The notes under the pieces were generated by a model that was not told where the DNA came from, made no database searches, and worked only from the letters and a program-made list of their open reading frames with translations. Both the position numbers and the translations under genes were made by a program. A stretch of 48,576 nt of DNA. Origin: Desulfosporosinus hippei DSM 8344. GTDB taxonomy: Bacteria; Bacillota; Desulfitobacteriia; Desulfitobacteriales; Desulfitobacteriaceae. The stretch is taken from assembly GCF_900100785.1 (NCBI RefSeq), contig NZ_FNCP01000033.1:1-48576 (forward strand), given 5' to 3'. Shown piece after piece: positions 29,001 to 36,809 of this stretch (position 1 is its first letter; each line of letters starts with the position of its first letter).

Positions 29001-30056
29001 GATATACCCTTACCGACGGGTCAACTAAGAAGCGCTAAGTGCTTTCTGGATTGGATCGGTCCAGCCTTAGTACGTCATCCTGCTCAACTCTTCGGTGAAA
29101 CAAGTCCTCAAACGACTTGTACTTTGCCGGAGTCAAGTTCACAATGGAAAATTCTTCTTCATAATAGTGTCGAAGAAACTCGTGAGGACTGCCGAGAATC
29201 CATGCCAACAGAAGGATTAGAGGAAAGCAGTTGCAAAGAGGCATCTGAAGTTGTGTCTGTAGAGGAGTGGTATACTGAAGTTAGCCGACGCTTAAGCTGG
29301 CAGTATCCTCATGCAAAATCAGTTCGACAAGTGGCCAAAACAAGCGTCAGTGAATTAAAACGGCAGCAGACCTGGCACGTGGATAACCAGGCGTCTGCCA
29401 TGCCCACTCTTAAGAAACAATCAAATACCGTACTGAGGCCGAAATTTATGCAAGCGGCCCAACATTTAACGGCTGCAGAACGAGGGACTGCAATGCATAC
29501 AGTGATGCAACATCTCCTCTTTAAAGAATTAGCTGAAATCTGGGCAACAATGTCTTATCAGGATCAAATTAATGAGATAAGTGAATTTGTGCATAAACTT
29601 GAACAAGCTGAAATTTTAAATTATGAACAGCGTATGATCATTCAGCCTGAACAGATTGTTCATTTTTTAGGCACTCCTTTAGGGCAGAGATTTTTCAAGG
29701 CCAATCAGATTCTCAGGGAAGTACCCTTTACTCTGACCTTCCCATCAGAGAGCATGACAAAAGTTTTGGTCCAGGGCGTCATTGATGTTGTTCTTATCTA
29801 CAAGGATGAACATGATAATAGTTCAGCAGAAATTCTCGACTATAAGACGGACTCGCTTCCTGAAGATGAAGACAGTGATCCTGAGCAGATTCTTAGAGAA
29901 CGCTATACCCTTCAACTTTCACTCTATGCCCAAGCAATTGAGCGCTTAATTAAAATCGATGTTCAACGCTGTACCCTCTATTCATTTGCTCTTGGCCGGG
30001 AGGTAGCCATTCGGGAACTTCGGAAGAGCGCTTTGGATGAGGTATTGCCTTTCTGA
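25995..30056 (+). CDS. addA: ATP-dependent helicase/nuclease subunit A
   Basis: A 1353-residue UvrD-type helicase with RecB-family nuclease. Visible motifs are Walker A AAAGSGKTAVLVERL near residue 20, VDEYQDINPVQE near 420, GDVKQSIYRFRMADP near 450, ITVHASKGLEFPVVFVVG near 890, VALTRAKERLFLYG near 970, and the nuclease motif ILDYKTDSL near 1283. It is about 120 residues longer than Bacillus AddA; the extra length lies mostly in an acidic, Ser/Glu-rich insert (about 560-605) and another low-complexity stretch (about 1035-1095). Start GTG 25995 lies inside addB. The gene ends before a CG-rich hairpin. Confidence 0.96.
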   Translation: MSKPKWTQEQTAAIRLQGELLVAAAAGSGKTAVLVERLIHRILNTEDPVDVDRFLVVTFTKAAANEMRERIGKALDDALFQEPDPREIERILKQRNLLHQASITTLHSFCLELIRKYFYQLELDPAFRVADQAEADLLRQDVIEDLFEARYAAQDADFLKLVEAFGTDRDDQPLMEYVLSLYSFAYSQPQPKAWLSDLSGGYNWENIENLMQSQWGQAIRQGLSDLVSESLNLFERAEQLCQSPGGPLPYALALQDDLNRAGLLDRALKKGEWAQVEAEYYSAINFPKLPAIRSKSKKTTADTPEQPIVDESAQKELQEECKKLRDDAKKKLNSIKDAVFAYPLETQLPALKEMGGMAGTLGELVIEFSRAYLTAKGQRNIVDFSDLEHFALNLLEEEGEASLIAQGLKEFFAEVLVDEYQDINPVQERILHQVSRQGESPNLFMVGDVKQSIYRFRMADPNLFIAKYNTLPHWQTDQITDPTNEAKTMVIDLNRNFRSRVEVVKGVNYLFRQIMTLSAGEIVYDDQAALQYGASFVAGQNQISSAEGPIEVHLIDSKSIKGELSTYFDEGTKDVVANEDQRQAEGAESSNSTENERDSEETISTEDMDKARLEARFVAMRIQGIVQGAEFQIYDKQIGDFRPVRYSDIVVLMRSYSAVAPIYIEEFQSRSIPVYAETTSGYFGASEVETILSLLKIIDNPHLDIPLAAVLRSPLVGLNGSELGKIRMMLPEGDFYEALTMAVWAGFGAENLKSEQENDFRDILGLYEDALPEKLLQARQIFESAPQLKDKTLAFWHNLQGWRTKSRRTSLADLLWSLYEETGYLAYVGTLPAGVQRQANLRVLYDRARRYEATRYRGLFRFLRFLERFRGQGKDLGSARALGENEDVVRLITVHASKGLEFPVVFVVGLGRTFNTQSLKGKMLLHSKLGVGMPIIDVENNVRYPSLIQYAVKQRLAQESLAEELRILYVALTRAKERLFLYGCLDNCDTTLKKWFRSFDWQDIPLPTGQLRSAKCFLDWIGPALVRHPAQLFGETSPQTTCTLPESSSQWKILLHNSVEETREDCRESMPTEGLEESSCKEASEVVSVEEWYTEVSRRLSWQYPHAKSVRQVAKTSVSELKRQQTWHVDNQASAMPTLKKQSNTVLRPKFMQAAQHLTAAERGTAMHTVMQHLLFKELAEIWATMSYQDQINEISEFVHKLEQAEILNYEQRMIIQPEQIVHFLGTPLGQRFFKANQILREVPFTLTFPSESMTKVLVQGVIDVVLIYKDEHDNSSAEILDYKTDSLPEDEDSDPEQILRERYTLQLSLYAQAIERLIKIDVQRCTLYSFALGREVAIRELRKSALDEVLPF

Positions 30057-30431
30057 TAATAATTAATATTCTATTTAATTAATTATTGATTATTAAGTTC
30101 AAAAGTGATAGTCTAATTTTAAGAATATGTGAAATGTTACATTACCTCAAAAGAAGTAGTTGAATGATGGCTGTTCAACCACCAACTTGCACTAAAATCC
30201 CCTGCTTTAATAAAGCGGGGGTCTTGATGAGCGGTAAATCATTCAGGCATTTGGGGATTGGTTTATTGAACATATGTCAAGGATCAACAAATTAGCTATA
30301 AAATTATTTAATTCCATAATATTTCGTCTTTTTAAAAGAGGATTTTTTAATTTCTTGGCGAACATAGTTACTATTCCTTGTGATTGTTGTAACTATCTTT
30401 AATAAGGAGTAAGGATGAAAGAGGGGTTGTA
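30057..30431. other. 375-bp region between addA and hdrA
   Basis: Holds AT-rich palindromic sequence (TTAATTAATTA), an inverted repeat GTTGAA/TTCAAC (30158-30178), the addAB terminator (30199-30226) and the hdrA leader. I looked for a Rex operator (TTGTTAA-N4-TTAACAA), which often controls such redox operons, and saw only an isolated TTGTGA half-site near 30378. Confidence 0.45.
30199..30226 (+). terminator. terminator of addBA
   Basis: CCCCTGCTTT pairs with AAAGCGGGGG (one wobble) around an AAT loop, followed by TCTTG. The stem is strong but the T run is poor. Confidence 0.6.
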
Positions 30432-33400
30432 ATGAGTCAAAATAAAATAGGTTCTGTTTTGATTGTTGGCGCAGGGATTGCAGGGATTCAAGCAGCACTG
30501 GATTTGGCAGAGTCGGGATACTTAGTTCATCTGGTAGAAGAATCGTCAGCTATTGGCGGTACTATGCCGATGTTGGATAAGACCTTCCCAACCAATGATT
30601 GCTCCATGTGTATTTTGTCTCCAAAGCTAGTTGAATGCGGACGCCATCTGAATGTCAGAACCTACACCAACTCACAAGTTGTCAGAACTGAAGGAGAAGC
30701 TGGAAATTTCAAAGTCATCATTAAACAAAAAGCACGTTACATCGACCTGGAAAAATGCACAGGTTGCGGAGCGTGCGCTGAAGCATGTCCAGTCAAAGTC
30801 GATGATGAGTTCAACCAAGGCTTAGGAAAGCGTAAAGCTGCCTTCAAACAGTATTCCCAAGCTTTCCCTAATGCTTATGGCATTGACGAACAAAATTGCT
30901 TGTATCAAACCCGAGGAAAAGCCAAGGGGAAAGACATCTGCCTGAAATGTGTTAAAGCATGTCAAGCCGGTGCCATCGACCATCATATGGAAGACAAGGA
31001 ATTTGAAGTCGAAGTAGGATCAATGATTCTTAATCCTGGCTTCAAAATATTTGATGCCGCTTCCTTGGATTATTACGGCTATGGAAAAATCAAAAGTGTC
31101 ATCACAAGTTTAGAATTTGAGCGACTGCTCAGCGCATCCGGACCCTTCGACGGGCATTTAGTGAGACCTTTTGACAAAAAGGAACCTCAAAAAATCGCCT
31201 GGATTCAGTGTGTAGGATCCAGAAATGCAAAAATCGGAAATAACTACTGTTCCGGTGTGTGCTGTATGTATGCAATTAAGGAAGCTGTAATTGCCAAAGA
31301 GCACAGTCATATTCCTGTAGACACAACTATTTTCTATATGGATATGAGAACCCCCGGAAAAGATTTTGAAAAATATTATAACAATGCCAAGAATCAACAA
31401 GGTGTCAATTTCATCCGTTCCAGAGTATATGAGGTCACTGAAGCTAAGGATGATTCCGGTGATGCAGTTATCAGATACTCCACAGAAGACGGCCAAATTT
31501 TAACCGATCAATTTGATTTAGTGGTACTGTCTGTCGGCTTAGAGCCAGGAGATAGCTCTAAGGAATTAGCTAAACTTCTAGACCTTAAAGTCAATAAGTA
31601 TGGCTTCGCTGAGCTTGAGCCTTTGAGTGGGGTTAACACCTCTAAAGAAGGGATTTTTGCTGCAGGAGCTTTCAGTGGACCAAGAGATATCCCTGAAACC
31701 GTTATGCAAGCCAGTGCCGCAGCCGGTTCTGCCTCTGCTTTATTAGCGGAAGAACGGGGAACTTTAGTCAGTGAAAAAGAATATCCACCGGAAATGGATG
31801 TTGCCGGCGATATTATTCGCACAGGAGTCTTTATTTGTCACTGTGGCGTCAATATCGGCAGTGTTGTTAATGTGCCCAGCGTCGTTGAATATGCTAAAAC
31901 CCTGCCCACTGTAGCATATGCTACGGATAAGATCTATGCCTGTTCCCAAGATGCTCAAGCATCCATCAAAGCCTTAATCAGTGAACAAAAATTAAACAGA
32001 ATTGTTGTTTCCTCCTGCAGCCCAAGAACACACGAGCCTTTGTTCCAAGAAACCTTAAAAGAAGCAGGTTTGAATGCTCACCTGTTCGATATGGCTAACA
32101 TTCGTGACCAATGTTCCTGGGTTCACATGAATCAACCGGAACAAGCGACGGAGAAAGCGAAAGATCTCACAAAATTAGCGATTGTCCGGGCCTCCATGCA
32201 GCAACAAACCCAACCGATCTTCATGGACATGAACCATGCAGCCATGGTAATCGGCGGCGGAGTTGCCGGTATGACCAGTGCCCTGTCCCTAGCCGATCAA
32301 GGGTATGAAGTTCACTTAGTAGAAAAAGACAGTGCTTTAGGCGGCGTCGCCAGAAGATTCTCCACCGGCTTCCGAGGAGAAGACATGAAAGCCTTTGTTG
32401 CGGAGCTTATCGAAAAGGTCAGCAATCATGCCAACATCAAGCTTCATGTAGGTGTAGGAATTAAAGATGTGGGCGGTTTCTTAGGCAACTTTACCACTAC
32501 CTTAGAAAACGGCGAACAAATCGCTCATGGTGTGGCACTCCTCACTATTGGCGGTCAAGAGTATAAGCCCAATGAATATCTCTATGGTCAAGACGAGCGC
32601 GTCATGACCCAAATCGAAATGGATGAAGCCATTTACAACCATGATCCCAAGGTTGAAGGGGCCAAGAACTTTGTCTTCATTCAATGTGTAGGCTCACGTA
32701 CTGTAGAAAATCCATACTGCAGCCGTACTTGCTGTACTAAATCCGTTAAATTAGCGCTGAAGATGAAAAAGAAAAATCCTGCTGCCAATGTCTTTGTTCT
32801 GTACAGAGATATGAGAACTTATAGCTACTTTGAAGAGGACTATGAGGAAGCAAGAAGAATTGGAATCATCTTTGTTCGCTATAGTGAAAACGCCAAACCT
32901 GTCGTCAGCAAAGAAGGGGATACACTTCTTGTTACAGTTAATGATCATGTCTTAGACAGACCTATTGAAATAGAAACTGATGTCCTTTGCCTAGCAGCAG
33001 CTATCAAGGCTCCTGCCGATGGTAAAAAACTCTCTAAATGGTTCAAAATCCCCTTAAATGCCGAAGGCTTCTTCTTAGAAGCACATATGAAATTGCGTCC
33101 TGTTGACTTCAGTACTGATGGAGTATTTATGGCAGGTATCGCTCACAGTCCGAAAAACATGGAAGAAGTCATAGCTCAAGCTAAGGCTGCTGCAGGACGT
33201 GCGGGAGTAGCCCTGTCTAAAGATCAAGTAGAATCAGCGGGTCTAAATGCCTTTGTTAATAAACGTAAGTGTACCGCTTGCGGAACATGTGAAGCTGTTT
33301 GCTCAGCTAAAGCTATCACAGTTGACCAAGTAAATCGCGTTGCAGTTGTCAATGATGCTCTCTGTAAAGGCTGCGGAGCTTGTGCTTCTAGTTGCCGTTG

Positions 33401-33464
33401 CGGAGCCTTAAGCCTCAGAGGATGTACCAACGAGCAAATTGTCGAGATGTTAAACTCCCTATAA
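30432..33464 (+). CDS. hdrA: HdrA-family flavoprotein with duplicated core
   Basis: A 1010-residue cytoplasmic iron-sulfur flavoprotein built from two HdrA-like halves. The first half has an FAD fold (VGAGIAGIQAALDLAESGY, 12-30), the QmoA/HdrA run TFPTNDCSMCILSPK (51-65), a ferredoxin cluster C109/C112/C115/C119 with further cysteines C170-C177, and the HdrA cluster motif C260, C273, C277, C278. The second half starts with the HdrA N-terminal domain (FICHCGVNIG, 468), a second FAD fold (IGGGVAGMTSALSLADQGY, 607), a second copy of the motif (C752, C763, C767, C768) and two ferredoxin clusters (947-957 and 978-988). HdrA is the site of flavin-based electron bifurcation. It heads the operon. Confidence 0.9.
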   Translation: MSQNKIGSVLIVGAGIAGIQAALDLAESGYLVHLVEESSAIGGTMPMLDKTFPTNDCSMCILSPKLVECGRHLNVRTYTNSQVVRTEGEAGNFKVIIKQKARYIDLEKCTGCGACAEACPVKVDDEFNQGLGKRKAAFKQYSQAFPNAYGIDEQNCLYQTRGKAKGKDICLKCVKACQAGAIDHHMEDKEFEVEVGSMILNPGFKIFDAASLDYYGYGKIKSVITSLEFERLLSASGPFDGHLVRPFDKKEPQKIAWIQCVGSRNAKIGNNYCSGVCCMYAIKEAVIAKEHSHIPVDTTIFYMDMRTPGKDFEKYYNNAKNQQGVNFIRSRVYEVTEAKDDSGDAVIRYSTEDGQILTDQFDLVVLSVGLEPGDSSKELAKLLDLKVNKYGFAELEPLSGVNTSKEGIFAAGAFSGPRDIPETVMQASAAAGSASALLAEERGTLVSEKEYPPEMDVAGDIIRTGVFICHCGVNIGSVVNVPSVVEYAKTLPTVAYATDKIYACSQDAQASIKALISEQKLNRIVVSSCSPRTHEPLFQETLKEAGLNAHLFDMANIRDQCSWVHMNQPEQATEKAKDLTKLAIVRASMQQQTQPIFMDMNHAAMVIGGGVAGMTSALSLADQGYEVHLVEKDSALGGVARRFSTGFRGEDMKAFVAELIEKVSNHANIKLHVGVGIKDVGGFLGNFTTTLENGEQIAHGVALLTIGGQEYKPNEYLYGQDERVMTQIEMDEAIYNHDPKVEGAKNFVFIQCVGSRTVENPYCSRTCCTKSVKLALKMKKKNPAANVFVLYRDMRTYSYFEEDYEEARRIGIIFVRYSENAKPVVSKEGDTLLVTVNDHVLDRPIEIETDVLCLAAAIKAPADGKKLSKWFKIPLNAEGFFLEAHMKLRPVDFSTDGVFMAGIAHSPKNMEEVIAQAKAAAGRAGVALSKDQVESAGLNAFVNKRKCTACGTCEAVCSAKAITVDQVNRVAVVNDALCKGCGACASSCRCGALSLRGCTNEQIVEMLNSL

Positions 33465-33503
33465 ATTTTTAGGCACCGAATAACTAGGGAAAGGTAGATG
33501 ATT

Positions 33504-33977
33504 ATGGGAGAAATTCAGGTAGAAGCTGAAAATAAAAAGTATGAACCTAAAATTGCAGCTTTCTTGTGTAACTGGTGTAGTTACGCAGGAGCAGATTTAG
33601 CCGGGGTTGGTAGAGTACAATATCCGGCAACCATTAGGACTATCAGAGTCCCATGTTCCGGCAGAATCAACCCCTTATATGTACTAAAAGCAATGGCCAA
33701 TGGAGCTGACGGAGTCTTAGTTTCCGGATGCCACCCGGGAGATTGCCATTATATCAGCGGCAACTATGTAGCACGCCGAAAATTTGCCCTCATTAAGTCC
33801 CTGCTTAACCACGTTGGGCTAGAGGAAGACCGAATCAGTTTTTCCTGGGTATCAGCAGCGGAAGGTATCCGCTTTGCAGAAGTCGTAAAAGGAGTTACCG
33901 AGCGTGTTAGTGCCCTCGGCCCTAATAATGGAATATTTAAAGTAGTTGATGACGGGGGTGCAGCAGCGGATGAATAA
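33504..33977 (+). CDS. flxD: MvhD/FlxD-like iron-sulfur electron-transfer subunit
   Basis: A small protein of about 157 residues of the MvhD family (hydrogenase iron-sulfur subunit D), which links HdrA to a hydrogenase or, in Flx complexes, to an NAD(P)H-oxidising module. The motif FLCNWCSYAGADLAG, the run PCSGRI, and SGCHPGDCHYISGNY supply the [2Fe-2S] ligands. ATG 33504 is preferred because GGGAAAGG (33487-33494) lies 9 nt upstream; the ATG at 33498 is too close. Its end overlaps the next gene by 8 bp. No hydrogenase genes are in the window, so I favour the Flx assignment. Confidence 0.85.
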   Translation: MGEIQVEAENKKYEPKIAAFLCNWCSYAGADLAGVGRVQYPATIRTIRVPCSGRINPLYVLKAMANGADGVLVSGCHPGDCHYISGNYVARRKFALIKSLLNHVGLEEDRISFSWVSAAEGIRFAEVVKGVTERVSALGPNNGIFKVVDDGGAAADE

Positions 33978-34920
33978 TATCATTAACGATATCCGAGATA
34001 AAGCCCGTCAGTTGCTGGCAGAAGGCAAAGTTGACGTAGTTATTGGATACGAAAAAGGTTCCCTGCCTCTTAAGGCCACACCATTCTTCGCCCATTCTCC
34101 GGCCGAGGTCGACTCATTGATTTGGGATGAAACCTGCGAGAATAACTTAGCCACTTATGTTGCTAAGACTCCCGGAAAAAAAGCTATTGTGGCTAAAGGC
34201 TGTGACAGTCGTGCCTTAGCAGTTCTCTTACAAGAAAACCAATTAGTCAGAGATGACTTATATATTATCGGGGTTTCCTGTACCGGTGTTATCGACCAAC
34301 GAAAAATTGTCGCTGAGGTGGGAGAAATCCTAGAAGCCGGCATCAATGACGGTAAAATTTCCGTTAAAGGAATGGCTGGGGACAAAGAGTATCTCTTCGC
34401 TGAATTAAAAGATGCTACCTGCCAAACCTGTCGTTATCCTAACCCGGTCTTAGAAGATGTTCACCTTGGAGAAACCATTGCTGTTTCTCAAGAAGCACCT
34501 GCCTTTGCAGATGTTATAGCCTTGGAAGAACAATCTGCTGGCGAGCGCCAAGATTATTTCAAAGAGCAAATGAGCAAGTGCATCCGTTGTTATGCCTGCC
34601 GCAATGCCTGTCCTTTGTGCTATTGCCAAGAATGCTTTGTGGATTGCAACTCCCCCAGATGGCTTACCGGTGGCGTAAATCGTGCGGAAAATCTCTTCTT
34701 CCAAGCCGGACGTGTCTTGCACTTAGCAGGCCGATGTGTTGATTGTGGCGCTTGTACTCGCGCTTGTCCCCAAGGCGTGGACATTCGGGCCTTGAACCGC
34801 AAAATGACCAAAGATGTATACACCATGTATAATCATGAAGCCGGTATCAGCGAAGACGGTAAACCTGCTCTTAACGAATACACAACCAATGATCCAGAAC
34901 AGTTCTTGGTAAAGGAGTGA
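33970..34920 (+). CDS. flxC: FlxC-like 4Fe-4S protein
   Basis: A 316-residue protein. The N-terminal 190 residues resemble the FrhB/FdhB-type coenzyme F420 hydrogenase beta region (VIAKGCDSRALAVLLQEN, DATCQTCRYPNP). Two [4Fe-4S] sites follow: C204, C207, C210, C214 (CIRCYACRNACPLCYC) and C256, C259, C262, C266 (CVDCGACTRACPQG). It would carry electrons between the flavin subunit and HdrA. ATG 33970 has GGGGGTG 9 nt upstream and lies inside the end of flxD; earlier in-frame ATGs at 33946 and 33949 lack a site. The flx names follow the Desulfovibrio flxABCD-hdrABC cluster; matching to C rather than B is by order and domain content. Confidence 0.8.
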   Translation: MNNIINDIRDKARQLLAEGKVDVVIGYEKGSLPLKATPFFAHSPAEVDSLIWDETCENNLATYVAKTPGKKAIVAKGCDSRALAVLLQENQLVRDDLYIIGVSCTGVIDQRKIVAEVGEILEAGINDGKISVKGMAGDKEYLFAELKDATCQTCRYPNPVLEDVHLGETIAVSQEAPAFADVIALEEQSAGERQDYFKEQMSKCIRCYACRNACPLCYCQECFVDCNSPRWLTGGVNRAENLFFQAGRVLHLAGRCVDCGACTRACPQGVDIRALNRKMTKDVYTMYNHEAGISEDGKPALNEYTTNDPEQFLVKE

Positions 34921-34930
34921 GGTGAAGATA

Positions 34931-35944
34931 ATGAAGATAAGTAAAGAAAAATTTGGCCAGGCCTTTGATGCTTTGGTCGCTGATTATAAAGTAATTGCTC
35001 CTGTTAGTGATGGCAGCGGAATTGCTTTCACAGAAGTCAAAAGCTTCTCAGACGTCAAGCAAGATTATCTAAATTCTAAACTTCCTCCCAAAGCCTTTTT
35101 CTTTCCTCAACATGAAAAACTCATGTCCTATAAGAAAGAGGGTAAGGATGTCACCGTTAAGAGCGAACTGAAGGTTGAGAACACCATCCTTTTTGGCATA
35201 AGACCTTGTGATGCCAAAGGAATGCTGCTCTTAGATAAAGTATTTAAAAATGATCAGTATACAGACCCATATTATTATGAGCGTCGTGAGAAAGCTGTAA
35301 TTATTGGGCTGGGTTGCACTAAGATAGCTCCTACTTGTTTCTGCTCTTCTTTTGAAATTTCTCCTGCAGGAAGTGAAGGATCGGATCTGTTTTTGATCGA
35401 TCTCGGCGATTCCTATGAGGTAGAGGTTGTTACTGAGAAAGGGAAAGCTTTGGCTGACCGTTTAGCTCTTGCTGAACTAACTGCTGATGAGCAAGCCTTG
35501 GTCGATAAAATCAAGAGTGCTGAAACCCCCAGTAAGATTGATGTTTCCAACACTACCAGTAAGCTTGACAAAATGTTTAACAGTCCTTACTGGGATACAC
35601 TGCAAGAAAAGTGCCTGGGGTGTAATGTTTGTTCCTTCTCCTGTCCTACCTGCCATTGCTTCGATATTTCTGAGGAAGTACGCAAGAATGAAGGTACCAG
35701 AGTACGAACTTGGGATGCTTGCATGGCTCCGCTCTTTACACTTCATGGATCGGGTCATAACCCGCGGGATAACAAAAAAACCCGTTGGCGTCAAAGATTG
35801 ATGCATAAGTTCAACTATTTTGTCCACAACAATGGGTCTATGTCCTGCGTAGGCTGTGGTCGCTGCATAAAAAGTTGCCCAGTCAATATGGATATCCGAC
35901 AAGTCGTTGATGGGGCTAACAAAGCAGAATTGGTGGTGGAATGA
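34931..35944 (+). CDS. flxB: FlxB-like 4Fe-4S protein
   Basis: A 337-residue protein related to the beta subunits of HydB/AsrA-type enzymes. The N-terminal part contains FGIRPCDAKGM near 88-99 and GCTKIAPTCFCSS near 128-140. Two [4Fe-4S] sites lie at C228, C231, C234, C238 and C306, C309, C312, C316. In sulfhydrogenase and anaerobic sulfite reductase A subunits this protein pairs with a FAD/NAD(P)H-binding subunit, here the next gene, with which it shares an ATGA-type overlap. ATG 34931 is preferred over GTG 34922, since GAGGTG (34919-34924) precedes it. Confidence 0.82.
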   Translation: MKISKEKFGQAFDALVADYKVIAPVSDGSGIAFTEVKSFSDVKQDYLNSKLPPKAFFFPQHEKLMSYKKEGKDVTVKSELKVENTILFGIRPCDAKGMLLLDKVFKNDQYTDPYYYERREKAVIIGLGCTKIAPTCFCSSFEISPAGSEGSDLFLIDLGDSYEVEVVTEKGKALADRLALAELTADEQALVDKIKSAETPSKIDVSNTTSKLDKMFNSPYWDTLQEKCLGCNVCSFSCPTCHCFDISEEVRKNEGTRVRTWDACMAPLFTLHGSGHNPRDNKKTRWRQRLMHKFNYFVHNNGSMSCVGCGRCIKSCPVNMDIRQVVDGANKAELVVE

Positions 35945-36786
35945 TGCAACAGAATCCATATCTCCCAATAACCATGAAACTAGTTAAGAATTTAGTGGAA
36001 ACTGAAGATAGACTCATCAATACCTTTACCCTAGAATTTATGAACAAACAAGATGAAGAAAACTTCAAATACATGCCTGGCCAGTTTGCAGAACTTAGTG
36101 CCTATGGCCATGGCGAAGCTCCTTTCGGAATCGCAACCTCACCCACCGAGCCTGGAATTTTAAAATTCTCGGTAGCTAAGGTAGGCTGTGTCTCCAATGC
36201 TCTTCACCTCATGGAAGAAGGAACTATGGTTGGGGTTAGAGGCCCCATGGGTAACTATTATCCTATCGAACAGTTTAAAGGCAAAAATGTCGTTATCATT
36301 GGTGGAGGTTTTGCTTTTACCACCCTGCGTTCCCTGGCAAAATACATGCTTGATGATAAGCATCGCGGAGATTATGGCGATATTACCGTTATTTACGGTG
36401 CCAGAAACCCCGGCTTATTGCTCTACAAAGAAGAATTAGCAGAGTGGGAAAACAATCCCAACATCAACTTAGTCACTACCATTGACAGACCGGCTGAAGG
36501 ATGGACTAAGCACGTAGGTTTTATTCCCAGTATAACTGAACAAATTGCTCCCTCTTCCGTAGACACCTATGCTGTTGTCTGCGGACCACCGGCTATGATC
36601 AAATTTACTTTACCTGTTTTAGAGAAATTAAACTTCCCTCCCGAGCGAATCTACACTTCTTTAGAAATGCGTATGAAATGCGGGTTGGGAATCTGCGGAC
36701 GTTGTAATATCGGTACAGAATATGTCTGTAAAGACGGCCCTGTTTTCTCCATGGCTCAATTAAAAGAACTGCCTAATGAATATTAA
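35941..36786 (+). CDS. flxA: FlxA-like FAD/NAD(P)H-binding subunit
   Basis: A 281-residue ferredoxin-reductase-type protein (HydG/AsrB/PyrK relatives). The FAD part holds MPGQFAELSAYGHGEAPFGIA near 45-65 and MVGVRGPMGNYYP near 95-107; the NAD(P) part holds VVIIGGGFAFTTLRSL near 116-131 and VVCGPPAMI near 211-219. The C-terminus binds [2Fe-2S] through C247, C252, C255 and C263. It would oxidise NAD(P)H, or reduce NAD(P)+, and exchange electrons with the iron-sulfur partners. The start overlaps the stop of the gene before it. NADH rather than NADPH is usual for the Desulfovibrio complex but cannot be read here. Confidence 0.87.
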   Translation: MMQQNPYLPITMKLVKNLVETEDRLINTFTLEFMNKQDEENFKYMPGQFAELSAYGHGEAPFGIATSPTEPGILKFSVAKVGCVSNALHLMEEGTMVGVRGPMGNYYPIEQFKGKNVVIIGGGFAFTTLRSLAKYMLDDKHRGDYGDITVIYGARNPGLLLYKEELAEWENNPNINLVTTIDRPAEGWTKHVGFIPSITEQIAPSSVDTYAVVCGPPAMIKFTLPVLEKLNFPPERIYTSLEMRMKCGLGICGRCNIGTEYVCKDGPVFSMAQLKELPNEY

Positions 36787-36809
36787 TCAAGTCGGAGGTG
36801 ATAGTAAGA

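Noticed and set aside
30370-30400. Rex operator upstream of hdrA
   Set aside because: Only one TTGTGA-like half-site is present; the second half does not match.
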